From the NCBI RefSeq assembly GCF_014203805.1, contig NZ_JACHJT010000002.1:744001-808000 (forward strand): a stretch of 64,000 bases of DNA. Reading direction: 5' to 3'. The notes beneath the pieces were generated by a model. The model was not told where the DNA came from and did not search any database. It saw only the letters and a list, made by a program, of their open reading frames with translations. Position numbers and translations under genes: made by a program. The DNA is from Lipingzhangella halophila (GTDB lineage Bacteria; Actinomycetota; Actinomycetes; Streptosporangiales; Streptosporangiaceae). Below, piece after piece: positions 1 through 9,369 of the stretch (position 1 is its first letter; the number at the start of each line of letters is the position of its first letter).

Positions 1-1161
1 GAGGCGGCCGAGGCCGTGGCCGCGGCCAACGACACTGGACTGTTCCACCTCTATCTCACCCCCACCAAACTCATGTGGAGCCTCGGGGGTGCGGTCAAGG
101 TCACCGGAATCGGGGTCGACGCCGCGCTCCACGGTGTCTCGGCACCCGACCCGGCCGCCGCCGATGCCCAGGGCCTGGGCAAACTGCTGTACGCGGCGCT
201 CACGGCTCACTGGCCCGACAGCGAGCAGAACGGACTCCCCGCCGCGCCCACCGAGTCCGGACGCCCGTGCCGGCCCAGCATGATCCGGTCCGGCATTCAC
301 CCGAAGCTCGACGCGATCACCTGCGCCGCGGTGTTCCGCGATGGCGGCACGCCACCGCTGGTCAGTGCGCGCAGTGTCGCCGAAGCGCTGGCGGACGTCC
401 CGCGTCAGGTTCCGCTCCCGTCGGCTCCGGCGCGCTCGGCCGCACCGCGCTCCGGCACATCCCGTCGCAGCGGAGCACAGAGTGTGGTCACCCCCGCCCA
501 GGCGGATCCCCCGCGGGGCGGCCGCGCCGCGCAGAAGGAGGCCGCCCGCTCTGCCCGCGTCCGCAAAACGCTCATCGGCGCCGCCGCTGTGCTCGTTTTT
601 GTGGCCGTGGTGGCCGGCGCCTGGACCATCGGAAGCAGCATCGGCGGTTCGGACGAGCCCGACGACTCGGACGGCGACAACCAGCAGCAAGAGGCCACGA
701 CCGGTGGCGATGATGAAGATTTGGTGACGTTAGAGCCGCAGAACGTCAACGGCTTCGACCCGCAGGGCGACGGCGATGAGCACGGCGAGCGGGCCAACGA
801 GGCCTTCGACGGCGATCCCGCCACCTCCTGGAACACCCAGACCTACGACAGTGCCGAGTTCGGCAACCTCAAGGACGGTGTCGGACTCCTGGTTGACCTG
901 GGCGAACCCGGTGAGCTCCACGAGGTGGACCTCGACCTGGGCAGCGGAGGGGCCACCGACGTCGAGATCAAGGTGGGAGACGAAGCCGACCTGTCCTCGC
1001 TGTCCACATCGGGGGAGGCGGCCCAGGCCAGCGGAGAGGTTAACGTTAAACTGTCTGATCCGGCCGAAGGGCGGTATGTGGTGGTCTGGTTCACCACGTT
1101 GCCCAACGACGGTGAGCACCGTGGAACGATTAACGAGGTCGAGCTGCGCGGGAAAATGTGA
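1..1161 (+). CDS. C-terminal part of a kinase-like membrane protein with a discoidin-like domain (5' end outside window)
   Basis: The frame is open from the first base, so the gene starts upstream; a GTG at 16 is only an internal possibility. Counting from that GTG, residues 1-130 are soluble and resemble the C-lobe end of the protein-kinase-like proteins that actinomycetes encode between murJ and sigM. Residues 130-185 are basic and Pro/Ser-rich, 185-207 form one transmembrane helix, and 208-235 are acidic. Residues 235-381 look like an extracellular F5/8-type C (discoidin-like) beta-sandwich, with an AFDGDPATSW motif typical of that fold. The stop overlaps the sigM start (GTGA), so the two are probably co-transcribed. 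The kinase-like assignment rests partly on gene context; kinase catalytic motifs would lie outside the window. Confidence 0.6.
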   Translation, partial: EAAEAVAAANDTGLFHLYLTPTKLMWSLGGAVKVTGIGVDAALHGVSAPDPAAADAQGLGKLLYAALTAHWPDSEQNGLPAAPTESGRPCRPSMIRSGIHPKLDAITCAAVFRDGGTPPLVSARSVAEALADVPRQVPLPSAPARSAAPRSGTSRRSGAQSVVTPAQADPPRGGRAAQKEAARSARVRKTLIGAAAVLVFVAVVAGAWTIGSSIGGSDEPDDSDGDNQQQEATTGGDDEDLVTLEPQNVNGFDPQGDGDEHGERANEAFDGDPATSWNTQTYDSAEFGNLKDGVGLLVDLGEPGELHEVDLDLGSGGATDVEIKVGDEADLSSLSTSGEAAQASGEVNVKLSDPAEGRYVVVWFTTLPNDGEHRGTINEVELRGKM

Positions 1162-1790
1162 ACACGCTAATGGACGCAGTTCAGGAGCTCCCCGACAAGG
1201 AGCTGTTGTCCAGACACGCTCAAGGTGACGACCAAGCGTTCAACGAGCTTGTGCGGCGGCACCGCGAGCGCATGTGGGCTGTCGCCATCCGCGTTCTCGG
1301 CGACCCGGAGGAAGCCTCCGACGCTCTGCAGGACGCCTTCCTTTCGGCGTTCCGCGGCGCACACCGGTTCCGCGGCGATGCCCAGGTGAGCACCTGGCTG
1401 CACCGGATCGTTATCAACGCCTGCCACGACCGGATGCGGCGCAAGCTGGTACGCCCCGCCGTGCCCACTGACGACGCCACCCTCGACGTACTGTCCAACG
1501 AACGGGTCAGGGGCACCTCTCCGGACCCCTCTGCCCGCAGCGACTCCTCCATGGACGTGCATACGGCCCTGGCGGAACTGCCCGCAGAGCAGCGGTTCGC
1601 GCTCATCCTCGTCGACATGCTGGGCTACCGGGTCGACGAAGCAGCCGAGATCCTGGAAATCGCCGCCGGCACGGTCAAGAGCCGGTGCGCCCGCGGCCGC
1701 GCCAGGCTTCTTCCATCTCTCGCGCATCTGAGGAACCCTGAAGATCCCCGGGACGTCACATCCCCGAGAGGAGGTGACCGGAGATCGTGA
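1158..1790 (+). CDS. sigM: ECF RNA polymerase sigma factor SigM
   Basis: A 210-residue extracytoplasmic-function sigma factor. Region 2 spans about residues 27-95 (NELVRRHRERMW, then DALQDAFLSAFRG) and region 4 about 135-187 (LPAEQRFALILVDMLGYRVDEAA, then GTVKSRCARGRARL). The GTG start overlaps the stop of the gene before it, and an in-frame ATG follows at 1170. The stop overlaps the GTG of the zinc-finger anti-sigma gene, the usual sigma/anti-sigma arrangement. Position next to trxB-trxA and the origin matches SigM of mycobacteria and streptomycetes, which responds to oxidative or envelope stress (family knowledge). Confidence 0.9.
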   Translation: MNTLMDAVQELPDKELLSRHAQGDDQAFNELVRRHRERMWAVAIRVLGDPEEASDALQDAFLSAFRGAHRFRGDAQVSTWLHRIVINACHDRMRRKLVRPAVPTDDATLDVLSNERVRGTSPDPSARSDSSMDVHTALAELPAEQRFALILVDMLGYRVDEAAEILEIAAGTVKSRCARGRARLLPSLAHLRNPEDPRDVTSPRGGDRRS

Positions 1791-2659
1791 CGTCTCACGT
1801 GGACGCGGAGACCCTCGCCCTGTCGGCTGAAGGCCTGCTCGACGAGGCAGAGGAATCCTCCGTTCAGGGACATCTGGCCGGATGCGAGCAGTGCAACGAG
1901 CAGCTCACGGCCCTGGCTGACGTGTCACGGCTGTTGGGAGCGGCGCCAGTTCCCGAGCTCCCCGCCGATGCCGCGACACGTATCGAGGAGGCCGTTCGGG
2001 CTGAGGCCGAAAAGCGCGACACTGCGCCCGGCACGGACACCGAGCCCTCCCCGCCCCCCGGGGGCGACGGCGTGGTCCCCTTCAAGAGGCGCCCCGGTCG
2101 CTGGCTGCCCTACCTGGTGGGCGCCGCCGCGGCGGTCTTCGTCATCGGCGGCGCGGGCGCGGTCCTGCACTCGACGCTCACCTCCGAAGACGGCGCGAGC
2201 CGGGCCAATCCCGAGGTCTCCGGGCAGGGACCGCCCGACGCCGCACTCTCCTACCAGCCCGTCGTGCTTGAGAGCGGGACCGAGTACACCGAGGGTGATC
2301 TCGACCAGCAGGGGACGGAGGTCCTCGACACGGTGCCGAGCGACGCCCGTCCCGGCGGGCCTGAGGACGACGCAGAGGGGACGGGCGACTCCTCCGAGGG
2401 GTCTACCACCCCGGAGATGCCCGACGATGTCTCCACGTGCGCTCACGAGCTCGGGGAGGTCAACGACGAGGCCCTGCCGGCCCTGGTCGACATCGCCACG
2501 TTCCGACCAACCGACGGTGGAGCCGCCGAGGACGCCTGGGTGCTGTACTACGGCTCCGACCCGGCCGGCGAGTACGAGGTTATGATCGTCTCGCCGAGCT
2601 GCGCCGCCGGCGATCCCGGCGACTCCGTTCTCGCCCGGACCACGGTCCCCGCCCCGTAG
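1787..2659 (+). CDS. Zinc-finger anti-sigma factor, membrane-anchored (RsmA-like)
   Basis: A 290-residue protein. The N-terminal cytoplasmic anti-sigma domain carries the H-x3-C-x2-C zinc motif at H29, C33 and C36. One transmembrane helix spans about residues 106-128, followed by a 160-residue acidic extracytoplasmic region. GTG start with a 4-bp GTGA overlap with sigM, so translation is probably coupled. It would hold SigM at the membrane until a signal releases it. The extracytoplasmic half has two cysteines (CAHELGEV and SPSCAAGD) that could form a disulfide; that is inference. Confidence 0.85.
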   Translation: MTSHVDAETLALSAEGLLDEAEESSVQGHLAGCEQCNEQLTALADVSRLLGAAPVPELPADAATRIEEAVRAEAEKRDTAPGTDTEPSPPPGGDGVVPFKRRPGRWLPYLVGAAAAVFVIGGAGAVLHSTLTSEDGASRANPEVSGQGPPDAALSYQPVVLESGTEYTEGDLDQQGTEVLDTVPSDARPGGPEDDAEGTGDSSEGSTTPEMPDDVSTCAHELGEVNDEALPALVDIATFRPTDGGAAEDAWVLYYGSDPAGEYEVMIVSPSCAAGDPGDSVLARTTVPAP

Positions 2660-2858
2660 GTCGGGCTCGTGCGTCATCTTGGCCGTCCAGTTCGGCGCAT
2701 GCCCCGGTTCGTGAACCGCGCGATAGCGGCCGGGGCGGCCTATCCCGGCATCGGAAGGCGCTGGGAATGCGGGACGCCTACCATCTGTTTGTAGTGAACG
2801 ACCTGCCAGCGGGTCACCCACCGCGGTGGCCGTCCGAGCGACCGAAGGGCCGACGAGC

Positions 2859-3791
2859 GTGAGCGACGTCCGTAACGTGATCATCATCGGGTCGGGACCC
2901 GCGGGCTACACCGCGGCTATCTACGCGGCGCGCGCCGAGCTGCGGCCGCTCGTGTTCGAAGGCTCCATCACCGCTGGTGGCGCGCTGATGAACACCACCG
3001 ACGTGGAGAACTACCCAGGCTTCGCCGACGGCATCATGGGGCCCGACCTCATGGACGGCCTGCGCAAGCAGTCCGAGCGGTTCGGCGCCGAGCTCGTCCC
3101 CGACGACGTCTCCGAGGTTGACCTCACGGTCGACCCGAAGATCGTCAAGGTGGGGAACGACACCTACCAGGCGCGAACCGTCATCATCGCCACCGGGTCG
3201 GGGTACCGCACGCTCGGGGTTCCCGGCGAGGAGGAGTTCTCCGGCCGAGGAACGTCGTGGTGCGCCACCTGCGACGGCTTCTTCTTCCGGGACAAGGACA
3301 TCGCTGTGGTCGGCGGCGGTGACACCGCGATGGAGGAGGCCACCTTCCTCACGCGCTTCGCGCGTTCGGTGACGGTGATCCACCGTCGCGACGAGCTGCG
3401 GGCCAGCAAGATCATGCAGGAACGCGCGTTCAACAACGAAAAGATCCGGTTCATCTGGGACACCGAGGTGACCGAGGTCCTGGGCGACAGCAAGGTCAGC
3501 GGGGTACAACTCCGGAACACGCAGACCGGCGAGGAGAGCAAGCTGGACATCAGCGGCCTCTTCATCGCGATCGGTCACGACCCGCGGGTCGAGCTGTTCG
3601 AGGGCCAGCTCGACCTCGATGACGAGGGCTACCTCGTGGTCGATGCACCGACGACGAAGACCAAGATTCCGGGCGTGTTCGCCTGCGGCGACGTCGTCGA
3701 CCACATCTACCGGCAGGCCGTCACGGCCGCCGGAACCGGCTGCTCTGCCTCCCTGGATGCCGAGCGGTACCTCGCCGAACTCGGGGATTGA
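2859..3791 (+). CDS. trxB: Thioredoxin-disulfide reductase
   Basis: A 310-residue FAD/NADPH-dependent reductase that regenerates reduced thioredoxin. FAD-binding GSGPAG at residues 11-16, redox-active CATC at C135-C138, NADPH-binding [10 protein letters not shown], and the C-terminal ACGDVVD motif of the family. The frame is open upstream to a GTG at 2826, but the GTG at 2859 gives the family's usual N-terminus ([15 protein letters not shown]) and length, so it is preferred. trxA follows after 94 bp; both are probably under SigM-linked redox control, inferred from context. Confidence 0.95.
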   Translation: MSDVRNVIIIGSGPAGYTAAIYAARAELRPLVFEGSITAGGALMNTTDVENYPGFADGIMGPDLMDGLRKQSERFGAELVPDDVSEVDLTVDPKIVKVGNDTYQARTVIIATGSGYRTLGVPGEEEFSGRGTSWCATCDGFFFRDKDIAVVGGGDTAMEEATFLTRFARSVTVIHRRDELRASKIMQERAFNNEKIRFIWDTEVTEVLGDSKVSGVQLRNTQTGEESKLDISGLFIAIGHDPRVELFEGQLDLDDEGYLVVDAPTTKTKIPGVFACGDVVDHIYRQAVTAAGTGCSASLDAERYLAELGD

Positions 3792-3885
3792 CCGCCCACA
3801 CCCTTCGATTTCTCGGTTCCACACGAACTCGCACAGAGCGCTCGTTCGAGACCATTGCCGAGTCTGATTCACGAGGAGCATGCAC

Positions 3886-4212
3886 ATGGCCAACCTCAAG
3901 CACGTCACCGACAGCAGCTTCGAGACCGATGTCTTGAAGAACGACAAGCCGGTGCTGGTCGACTTCTGGGCCGAATGGTGCGGCCCGTGCCGCCAGGTCG
4001 CCCCGATCCTTGAGGAGATCGCGAACGAGTACGGCGACAAGATCGAGATCGTTAAGCTGAACATCGATGAGCAGCCGAACGTGCCACGCGACTACGGCGT
4101 CATGCAGATCCCGACCATGAACGTCTACAAGAACGGCGATGTGGTCAAGCAGATCATGGGCGCCAAGCCGAAGCGGAAGATGCTGGAGGAGCTGAGCGAC
4201 TTCATCTCCTAG
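3886..4212 (+). CDS. trxA: Thioredoxin
   Basis: A 108-residue thioredoxin with the active site WCGPC at C32-C35 and the cis-proline segment MQIPT. Two in-frame ATGs exist, at 3880 and 3886. The GAGGAG at 3873-3878 is one base from the first but seven from the second, so 3886 is the better start. It is the electron donor paired with TrxB encoded just upstream. A parS site begins four bases after the stop codon. Confidence 0.95.
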   Translation: MANLKHVTDSSFETDVLKNDKPVLVDFWAEWCGPCRQVAPILEEIANEYGDKIEIVKLNIDEQPNVPRDYGVMQIPTMNVYKNGDVVKQIMGAKPKRKMLEELSDFIS

Positions 4213-4215
4213 GCG

Positions 4216-4229
4216 GTTTCACGTGAAAC
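4216..4229. other. parS centromere site 1
   Basis: Perfect 14-bp palindrome GTTTCACGTGAAAC, the actinobacterial ParB binding consensus, placed directly after trxA. Expected to be bound by ParB from the adjacent gene. Confidence 0.92.
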
Positions 4230-4237
4230 CATGCCGA

Positions 4238-4283
4238 ACACAGCGGGGGTCCCCGAGAACGTTCTCGGGGACCCCCGCTGTGT
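4238..4283. terminator. Bidirectional hairpin between trxA and parB
   Basis: A perfect inverted repeat with 23-bp arms and no loop (arms 4238-4260 and 4261-4283, GC-rich core GGGGGTCCCC). It lies between the convergent trxA (+) and parB (-) and probably ends transcription from both sides. There is no U-tract, as is common in actinomycetes. No gene is seen between here and parB. Confidence 0.75.
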
Positions 4284-4462
4284 CGGGTCTCCCATCGCAC
4301 CGCATGGCGTCATGTCGAACGGCGGCCATGTCGCCGTGGACGACCGCGATCGATGATGGGGGCATGGCGCGGCGCCCAACGGAGGCGGCGACAACGGCGG
4401 ATAGGCCGGCCCCCGGGTACCCGGTGGTTGGGCGCCCGACCCGGCGAGCCCAAAAGCACTAC

Positions 4463-5395
4463 CTAGTTCTCGCGCCCGGCAGGGTCCATGGCGTCGATGA
4501 TGCGCTCCAGGTCCTCCCGCGTGGCGAACTCCACCACGATCTTGCCCTTCTTCCGCCCGATGTCGACTTTGACCCGGGTGTCGAAGACGTCGGAGAGCCG
4601 GCTCGCCATCTCCTCGACCTCCGGGGGAGTCTGCCGCTGGGTCGAGGACTTCTGACGCTGGGCTGGCTGCTTCTCCTCGGCCTCGCCCAGCGTGATCATC
4701 TCCTCAAGCGCCCGGACTGACAACCCTTCCTCGACGATGCGGCGGGCCAGCCGGTCCTGGGTCTCGGTGTCCTCCACAGAGAGCAGCGCCCGAGCGTGCC
4801 CCGCGCTCAGCACCCCCGCGGCGACCCGCCGCTGCACCCCGGGCGAAAGGTTCAGCAGGCGCAGCGTGTTGGTGATGTGTGGGCGAGAGCGGCCGATCCG
4901 CTTGGCGAGTTCGTCGTGCGTCGCGCCGAAGTCGTCCAGCAACTGCTGGTAGGCGGCTGCCTCCTCAAGCGGGTTCAGCTGCTCCCGGTGCAGGTTCTCC
5001 AGCAAGGCGTCGCGGAGGAGTGCGTCGTCTCCGGTGTCACGGACAATAGCGGGGATGTACTCCAGCCCCGCCTCCGTGCTGGCCCGCCAGCGGCGCTCAC
5101 CCATGATCAGCTCGTAGCGACCGTCGCCGAGCTTGCGGACGACCACCGGCTGCAGCAGGCCAACCTCGGCGATCGAGGCCGTCAGTTCGGCAAGCTGCTC
5201 CTCGTCGAAGTTCTGGCGGGGCTGACGCGGGTTGGGTGTGATCGCACCAAGCTCGATCTCCTCGAGATAGGCGCCATCGAGCGCCGGCGGAGCCGTACCC
5301 TCCAGCGCTGATGCGGCGTCCGCATCGTCGGCCATCGGACCCTGCGGGATGAGGGCCCCAAGGCCCTTCCCCAGACCGCGTCGTTGCTGGCTCAC
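4463..5395 (-). CDS. parB: Chromosome-partitioning protein ParB
   Basis: A 310-residue ParB. The N-terminus [13 protein letters not shown] is typical of the family. The CTP-binding part includes GERRWRA and [18 protein letters not shown] helix-turn-helix follows ([23 protein letters not shown]), then a C-terminal dimerisation domain rich in charged residues. It loads on parS, spreads along DNA and works with ParA to separate new origins. It lies 25 bp behind parA, in the same operon. Confidence 0.95.
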   Translation of the reverse strand: MSQQRRGLGKGLGALIPQGPMADDADAASALEGTAPPALDGAYLEEIELGAITPNPRQPRQNFDEEQLAELTASIAEVGLLQPVVVRKLGDGRYELIMGERRWRASTEAGLEYIPAIVRDTGDDALLRDALLENLHREQLNPLEEAAAYQQLLDDFGATHDELAKRIGRSRPHITNTLRLLNLSPGVQRRVAAGVLSAGHARALLSVEDTETQDRLARRIVEEGLSVRALEEMITLGEAEEKQPAQRQKSSTQRQTPPEVEEMASRLSDVFDTRVKVDIGRKKGKIVVEFATREDLERIIDAMDPAGREN

Positions 5396-5420
5396 CGGCG
5401 TCTCCCTTCGCTTCCCCTGG

Positions 5421-6476
5421 TCAGTTACCGACGCCCGTCTTCGCCCGATGAGCCATCTCTCGCGCGGCCTCCAGGTAGGCCGCCGCCCCGGTGGACGCCG
5501 GATCGTAGGTCATGACGGACTGGCCGTAGCTCGGTGCCTCGGAAACCCGAACGCTTCGAGGCACCAATGTATTGAGTACCAGATCGCCGAAGTGCTGACG
5601 CACCTCATCTGCAACCTGTGAAGCTAGCCGGGTTCGCGCGTCGTACATCGTGAGGACGATCGTGGAAATCTCCAAGGTCGGGTTGAGATGCGACTTCACC
5701 AGCTCGACGTTCCGGAGAAGCTGCCCGAGCCCTTCCAGCGCGTAGTACTCGCACTGGATCGGGATCAGCACCTCTGCACAGGCGACCATCGCGTTGACGG
5801 TCAGCAACCCCAGAGAGGGCGGGCAGTCGACAAGGATGTAGTCGAGCTCGCTGCTGTCGAACGCCGCGAAGGCACGCTTCAGACGCGCTTCACGCGCAAC
5901 GAGGGAGACAAGCTCGATCTCGGCTCCGGCGAGGTCGATCGTGGCCGGCACACACCACAGGTTGGGGATGTCGGGAACGGGCAGCGCCAACTGGCGCATC
6001 TCCGCGTCCTCCACGAGGCAGTGGTAGATGGACCGGGAGTTCTCGTCCCGCTCCATCCCCAACGCCGTGGAAGCATTGCCCTGCGGGTCGAGATCGACGA
6101 CCAGCACCCGGTTCCCGTGCATCGCGAGCGATGCGGCCAGGTTCACCGCGGTGGTCGTCTTTCCGACACCGCCCTTCTGGTTCGCGATGCTCAGCACCCG
6201 GCATTCAGAGGGCCGCGGCCACAAGTCATCGCCGTTCCCGCGGACCGACATCGCGGCGCGCGCCGCGCGCGCGATCGGAGTGTCGGGCCCCACGCCTGAC
6301 TGGTCTGAGCCGGTTTCACGTGAAACCTCTGGGGCGCGCCACGACTGCGGATCTTTCCAGGGCGTCGCTTCACCTGAAACCTCCGTGCCCGACCCCATGC
6401 CAGGGTCGAACACCAACTCGGTTTCACGTGAAACATGCCTGCCATCGGACTGATTCTGGGGCACGAATGAGTTCAC
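5421..6476 (-). CDS. parA: Chromosome-partitioning ATPase ParA, with a long N-terminal extension
   Basis: A 351-residue ParA/MinD-family ATPase. The deviant Walker A motif [10 protein letters not shown] is at residues 101-110, Walker A' [10 protein letters not shown] follows, and Walker B is [11 protein letters not shown]. About 95 residues precede the usual start. This extension is low in complexity and holds VSRET at residues 15-19 and 51-55, each the translation of a parS palindrome in the DNA, and VSGEA at 33-37, the translation of a degenerate copy. The ATG overlaps the rsmG stop (ATGA). A later start, for example the ATG at residue 76 ([11 protein letters not shown]), cannot be excluded; it would leave the parS sites as leader sequence. 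Confidence 0.92.
   Translation of the reverse strand: MNSFVPQNQSDGRHVSRETELVFDPGMGSGTEVSGEATPWKDPQSWRAPEVSRETGSDQSGVGPDTPIARAARAAMSVRGNGDDLWPRPSECRVLSIANQKGGVGKTTTAVNLAASLAMHGNRVLVVDLDPQGNASTALGMERDENSRSIYHCLVEDAEMRQLALPVPDIPNLWCVPATIDLAGAEIELVSLVAREARLKRAFAAFDSSELDYILVDCPPSLGLLTVNAMVACAEVLIPIQCEYYALEGLGQLLRNVELVKSHLNPTLEISTIVLTMYDARTRLASQVADEVRQHFGDLVLNTLVPRSVRVSEAPSYGQSVMTYDPASTGAAAYLEAAREMAHRAKTGVGN
6313..6326. other. parS site 2 (inside the parA reading frame)
   Basis: Perfect GTTTCACGTGAAAC, read in parA as the pentapeptide VSRET (residues 51-55). Confidence 0.9.
6367..6380. other. Degenerate parS-like site
   Basis: GCTTCACCTGAAAC differs from parS at two of 14 positions. It lies between parS sites 2 and 3, about 54 bp from each, in the parA N-terminal extension. 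Binding by ParB is uncertain. Confidence 0.5.
6421..6434. other. parS site 3 (inside the parA reading frame)
   Basis: Perfect GTTTCACGTGAAAC close to the start of the parA frame, read as VSRET (residues 15-19). Confidence 0.9.
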
Positions 6477-7189
6477 CTCTTCCGTCCACGCTTCTTTCTG
6501 CCGCCCGGCGCACGTTTCGACCTGGACGGAGTGACCATGTCGTTCTCGGACGTAACTCTGACACGAACGACCGTCGTAGCCGGTTCGACCTTACCGTGGC
6601 CAACTTGAATCACATCAGCAACGCATGGGCGTTGTGCGGACAAATCTGCGCGCGCTTCTTCTAGCTCGCTCCCCGCCTGCTCTCCTTTGAGTGCGAGAAG
6701 GATGCCGTCCTTACGGAGCAGGGGCAGTGACCACCGCGCGAGCCGTGTCAGCGGCGCAACCGCCCGAGCGGTAACCACATCGGCGCGCAACTCGTTGCGA
6801 ACCTCTTCGGCTCGTCCGCGCCGCACGGTCACGTTATCCAGACCAAGAAACTCGACACATTCCCGCAGGAAGACCGTCCGACGAAGGAGGGGCTCCAGGA
6901 GGACGATCGAAAGGTCCGGTCGAATAATACCGAGGACCACACCGGGCAGACCCGCCCCGGCCCCCACATCGATGACTTCGGCTCCCTCGGGAATCAGCTC
7001 CTCGATGACAGCGCAGTTCATCAAGTGGCGTTCCCATAGCCGGGGCACCTCACGAGGACCGATAAGCCCACGTGTCACCCCGGCGTCCGCAAGGAGATCA
7101 GCGTACCGGGCCATCTCGGGAGTAGCGTCACCGAACAGCTCATGCGCCTGCTCCGGTGGTGCTACGTGCCCGCCAGCACCCGAGGTCAT
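6473..7189 (-). CDS. rsmG: 16S rRNA (guanine-N7) methyltransferase RsmG (GidB)
   Basis: A 238-residue SAM-dependent methyltransferase that modifies G527 of 16S rRNA (family knowledge). The SAM-binding motif VIDVGAGAGLPGVVLG is at about residues 73-88, followed by LLEPLLRRTVFL and the motif VVTARAVAPL. The C-terminus is strongly basic. The stop overlaps the parA start, giving an rsmG-parA-parB operon. Loss of this gene gives low-level streptomycin resistance in relatives. Confidence 0.94.
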   Translation of the reverse strand: MTSGAGGHVAPPEQAHELFGDATPEMARYADLLADAGVTRGLIGPREVPRLWERHLMNCAVIEELIPEGAEVIDVGAGAGLPGVVLGIIRPDLSIVLLEPLLRRTVFLRECVEFLGLDNVTVRRGRAEEVRNELRADVVTARAVAPLTRLARWSLPLLRKDGILLALKGEQAGSELEEARADLSAQRPCVADVIQVGHGKVEPATTVVRVRVTSENDMVTPSRSKRAPGGRKKRGRKR

Positions 7190-7326
7190 CCGTCACCTAC
7201 CTTGATCTCTTCATCCACTCATCGACATGTCGACTTCTCGACAGGCACGCTGGGCGAACCCTCCCGGGTCAGCAGAGCAAGCCGTCCGCGGACGACTCAG
7301 CAAGGGAAACTGGGGCGGAAAAGCAA

Positions 7327-7360
7327 GACGCCCCCCACGATCCTACGCGTGGGAGGCGTC
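7327..7360. terminator. Hairpin after khpB
   Basis: Imperfect inverted repeat: GACGCC-C-CCCACG pairs with CGTGGG-A-GGCGTC, with one mismatch and an 8-base loop. It lies just downstream of the khpB stop (minus strand) and ahead of rsmG, so it probably separates the two operons. Confidence 0.65.
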
Positions 7361-7364
7361 GGTG

Positions 7365-7378
7365 GTTTCACGTGAAAC
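7365..7378. other. parS site 4
   Basis: Perfect GTTTCACGTGAAAC two bases beyond the stop codon of khpB. Confidence 0.92.
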
Positions 7379-7380
7379 CG

Positions 7381-7941
7381 TCAATCGTTCTCGGGATACA
7401 CCACCACGTAACGGTTCGGCTCTTCCCCCTCGGACTCGCTACGCAGCCCGGCCGCGGCAATGGTGTCGTGCACGACCTTCCGCTCGAAGGGCGACATTGG
7501 AGCGAGCGGCTTAACCACGCCGTCTCGCTTGACCTCATCAGCCACCTCAGTGCCGATCCGCTTCAGCTCCTTACGACGGGAGTCGCGGTATCCCCCGATG
7601 TCGAGCATCAACCGACTCCGGTTCCCGGTCTTCCGATGCACCGCCAGGCGCGTCAACTCCTGGAGCGCTTCGAGTACCTCCCCGTTCTCCCCCACGAGCT
7701 CGTCCAGGGTGGCACCCACGACCGAAACCTTCGCGCGGTCGCCCTCGACATCCATGTCGATGTCGCCGTCGAAGTCTGCGACATCGAGCAACCCCTCGAT
7801 GTAGTCGGCCGCGATGTCACCTTCCCTCTCAAGCGTCTCGACGTCGACAGCGGGTTCCGTGGACTCGTCCTGCGCAGGCCCGTCGGCCACCGCCACACTG
7901 CCGCGGTCCTGGTCCGCGTTCTCGGTGTTACCGTTGCTCAC
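7381..7941 (-). CDS. khpB: RNA-binding protein KhpB (Jag, KH-R3H)
   Basis: The frame extends to 8022, but the GTG at 7941 has an AAGGAG element upstream and gives the usual start SNGNTENADQ, so a 186-residue product is called. An acidic N-terminus is followed by a KH domain (LDELVGENGEVLEALQELTRLAV) and an R3H domain (PLAPMSPFERKVVHDTIAA). It binds RNA with KhpA and affects cell-wall growth and division in other bacteria (family knowledge). Encoded after yidC on the same strand. Confidence 0.88.
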   Translation of the reverse strand: MSNGNTENADQDRGSVAVADGPAQDESTEPAVDVETLEREGDIAADYIEGLLDVADFDGDIDMDVEGDRAKVSVVGATLDELVGENGEVLEALQELTRLAVHRKTGNRSRLMLDIGGYRDSRRKELKRIGTEVADEVKRDGVVKPLAPMSPFERKVVHDTIAAAGLRSESEGEEPNRYVVVYPEND

Positions 7942-8073
7942 AGCGAGCTGTCTCCTTCTGTCCCGATCCGGCCGGCACCCGCTTCCGGGGCGATTCGTAC
8001 GCCTGCGTGAACCCGACCGCATGATCCTGACCCCATTGTGTCGCCCACCCGCGGCGACAACGGGGCGCAGCCA

Positions 8074-9024
8074 CTAGCGTTTCTTCCCACCACTGCGCTT
8101 CGACCGCGGCTGCTTCCTCGGCTGCCTACGCTCGATCTTAGACTCTTCAGTCGGCTCAGGCTCGGGTTCCGCGGCCTTGCGCTTGCCCAGCATGCCCTTG
8201 GCCGATCCATTCGAGCTCGGGCTCTTCGCCGCTCCGGCCTTGGTGTCCTCAGTGGGGGAGGGAACGGGGTGATTGCGGTAGAGGAAGTGCTGCTGGCCCA
8301 TGGTCCAGACGTTCGAGCTGACCCAGTAGATGAGCACACCGATCGGCATGGCGAGACCGAACAGGCCGAACGCCGGTGCCAGGTACATCATGATCTTCTG
8401 CGTCTGCATCATCGGGTTGTCCGGCATCTGTGCCGTACTCCGCCGGATGCTCTGTCGCATCGTCAAGAACGTCGTGGCGCCCATGGTCACACAGGCGATG
8501 GCGATGACGACCCGCGCCATGACCGGGTCGGCGTTGTACCGCGCCAGCTCCTCGGCAGAGCTCGTGAACTGCGCCGCCAGCGGAGCATGGAAGATCTGGG
8601 CGTTCTGGGCGCTCGCGACGAGGTCCTCGGTGAACCCGTAGCGAGCCCTCCCCTCGGCCACGTTGCGCAGCACGTTGAACAGCGCAAAGAACACCGGCAT
8701 CTGCAACAGCAGCGGGAGGCAGCCCATAACCGGGTTGGTGCCGCTCTCCTGGTAGAGCTTCATCATCTCTTGCTGTTGGCGCTGCTTGTCGTTCTTGTAA
8801 CGCTCGCGCACCTTCATCATCTGCGGCTGCATTTCCTGCATCTTCCGCTGCGTGTGCATCTGCTTCACGAACAGCGGAACCATGATCAGCCGCATCAGCA
8901 CGGTCAGGGCGACAATGGACAGCCCCCAGGCCCAGCCACTATCCGGGTCCAGCCCAAGGAACGTCAGTCCCGAGTGGATCCTTAGCAGCACCCAGCCGAC
9001 GATGTTGTATAGCCAGTCGAGCAC
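8074..9024 (-). CDS. yidC: Membrane protein insertase YidC/Oxa1
   Basis: A 316-residue polytopic protein of the short Gram-positive type, without a large periplasmic domain. Helices are seen at about residues 5-50, 90-125 (PVMGCLPLLLQMPVFFALFNVLR), 165-185 and 215-255. The charged cytoplasmic hairpin after the first helices (QRKMQEMQPQMMKVRERYKND) is typical. The C-terminal 60 residues are highly basic and may contact ribosomes. It inserts proteins into the membrane with or without SecYEG. Confidence 0.94.
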   Translation of the reverse strand: MLDWLYNIVGWVLLRIHSGLTFLGLDPDSGWAWGLSIVALTVLMRLIMVPLFVKQMHTQRKMQEMQPQMMKVRERYKNDKQRQQQEMMKLYQESGTNPVMGCLPLLLQMPVFFALFNVLRNVAEGRARYGFTEDLVASAQNAQIFHAPLAAQFTSSAEELARYNADPVMARVVIAIACVTMGATTFLTMRQSIRRSTAQMPDNPMMQTQKIMMYLAPAFGLFGLAMPIGVLIYWVSSNVWTMGQQHFLYRNHPVPSPTEDTKAGAAKSPSSNGSAKGMLGKRKAAEPEPEPTEESKIERRQPRKQPRSKRSGGKKR

Positions 9025-9054
9025 CGGCGAACTCCCTCTTACTCCAGTTCAGCT

Positions 9055-9369
9055 TCAGGCCTCTGTCGCGCCCGGTGCGACCCCGTCGCTCCAGTCGCCC
9101 TCATCGTTGGTTCCACGGGAACCTGCGCCCTTGCGTGGCGGCACCGGGTCGAGCCCACCCGGATGGAACGGATGGCAGCGAGCGATTCTGTACACGGTGA
9201 GCCACAGCCCTCGCAGCGCACCGTGTTCCCGGAGTGCCTGCACCGCGTACGCGCTGCATGAGGGGTAGAACCGACAGACCGGTGGGAACAAGGGGCTGAT
9301 GAACCGTTGGTAGCCCCGAATGGGCAGGATCAGCACCCTCGCCGCCGCGTTCGGTCTGTCCTCAGTCAT
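9055..9369 (-). CDS. yidD: Membrane protein insertion efficiency factor YidD
   Basis: A 104-residue protein with the family signature: an amphipathic N-terminus, then [27 protein letters not shown] and [14 protein letters not shown], with conserved cysteines. It helps YidC. The ATG overlaps the rnpA stop (ATGA) and yidC begins 30 bp later. Confidence 0.93.
   Translation of the reverse strand: MTEDRPNAAARVLILPIRGYQRFISPLFPPVCRFYPSCSAYAVQALREHGALRGLWLTVYRIARCHPFHPGGLDPVPPRKGAGSRGTNDEGDWSDGVAPGATEA

Noticed and set aside
1925-4064. Long minus-strand frames opposite the anti-sigma gene, trxB and trxA
   Set aside because: Antisense shadows; the plus-strand products have complete motif sets.
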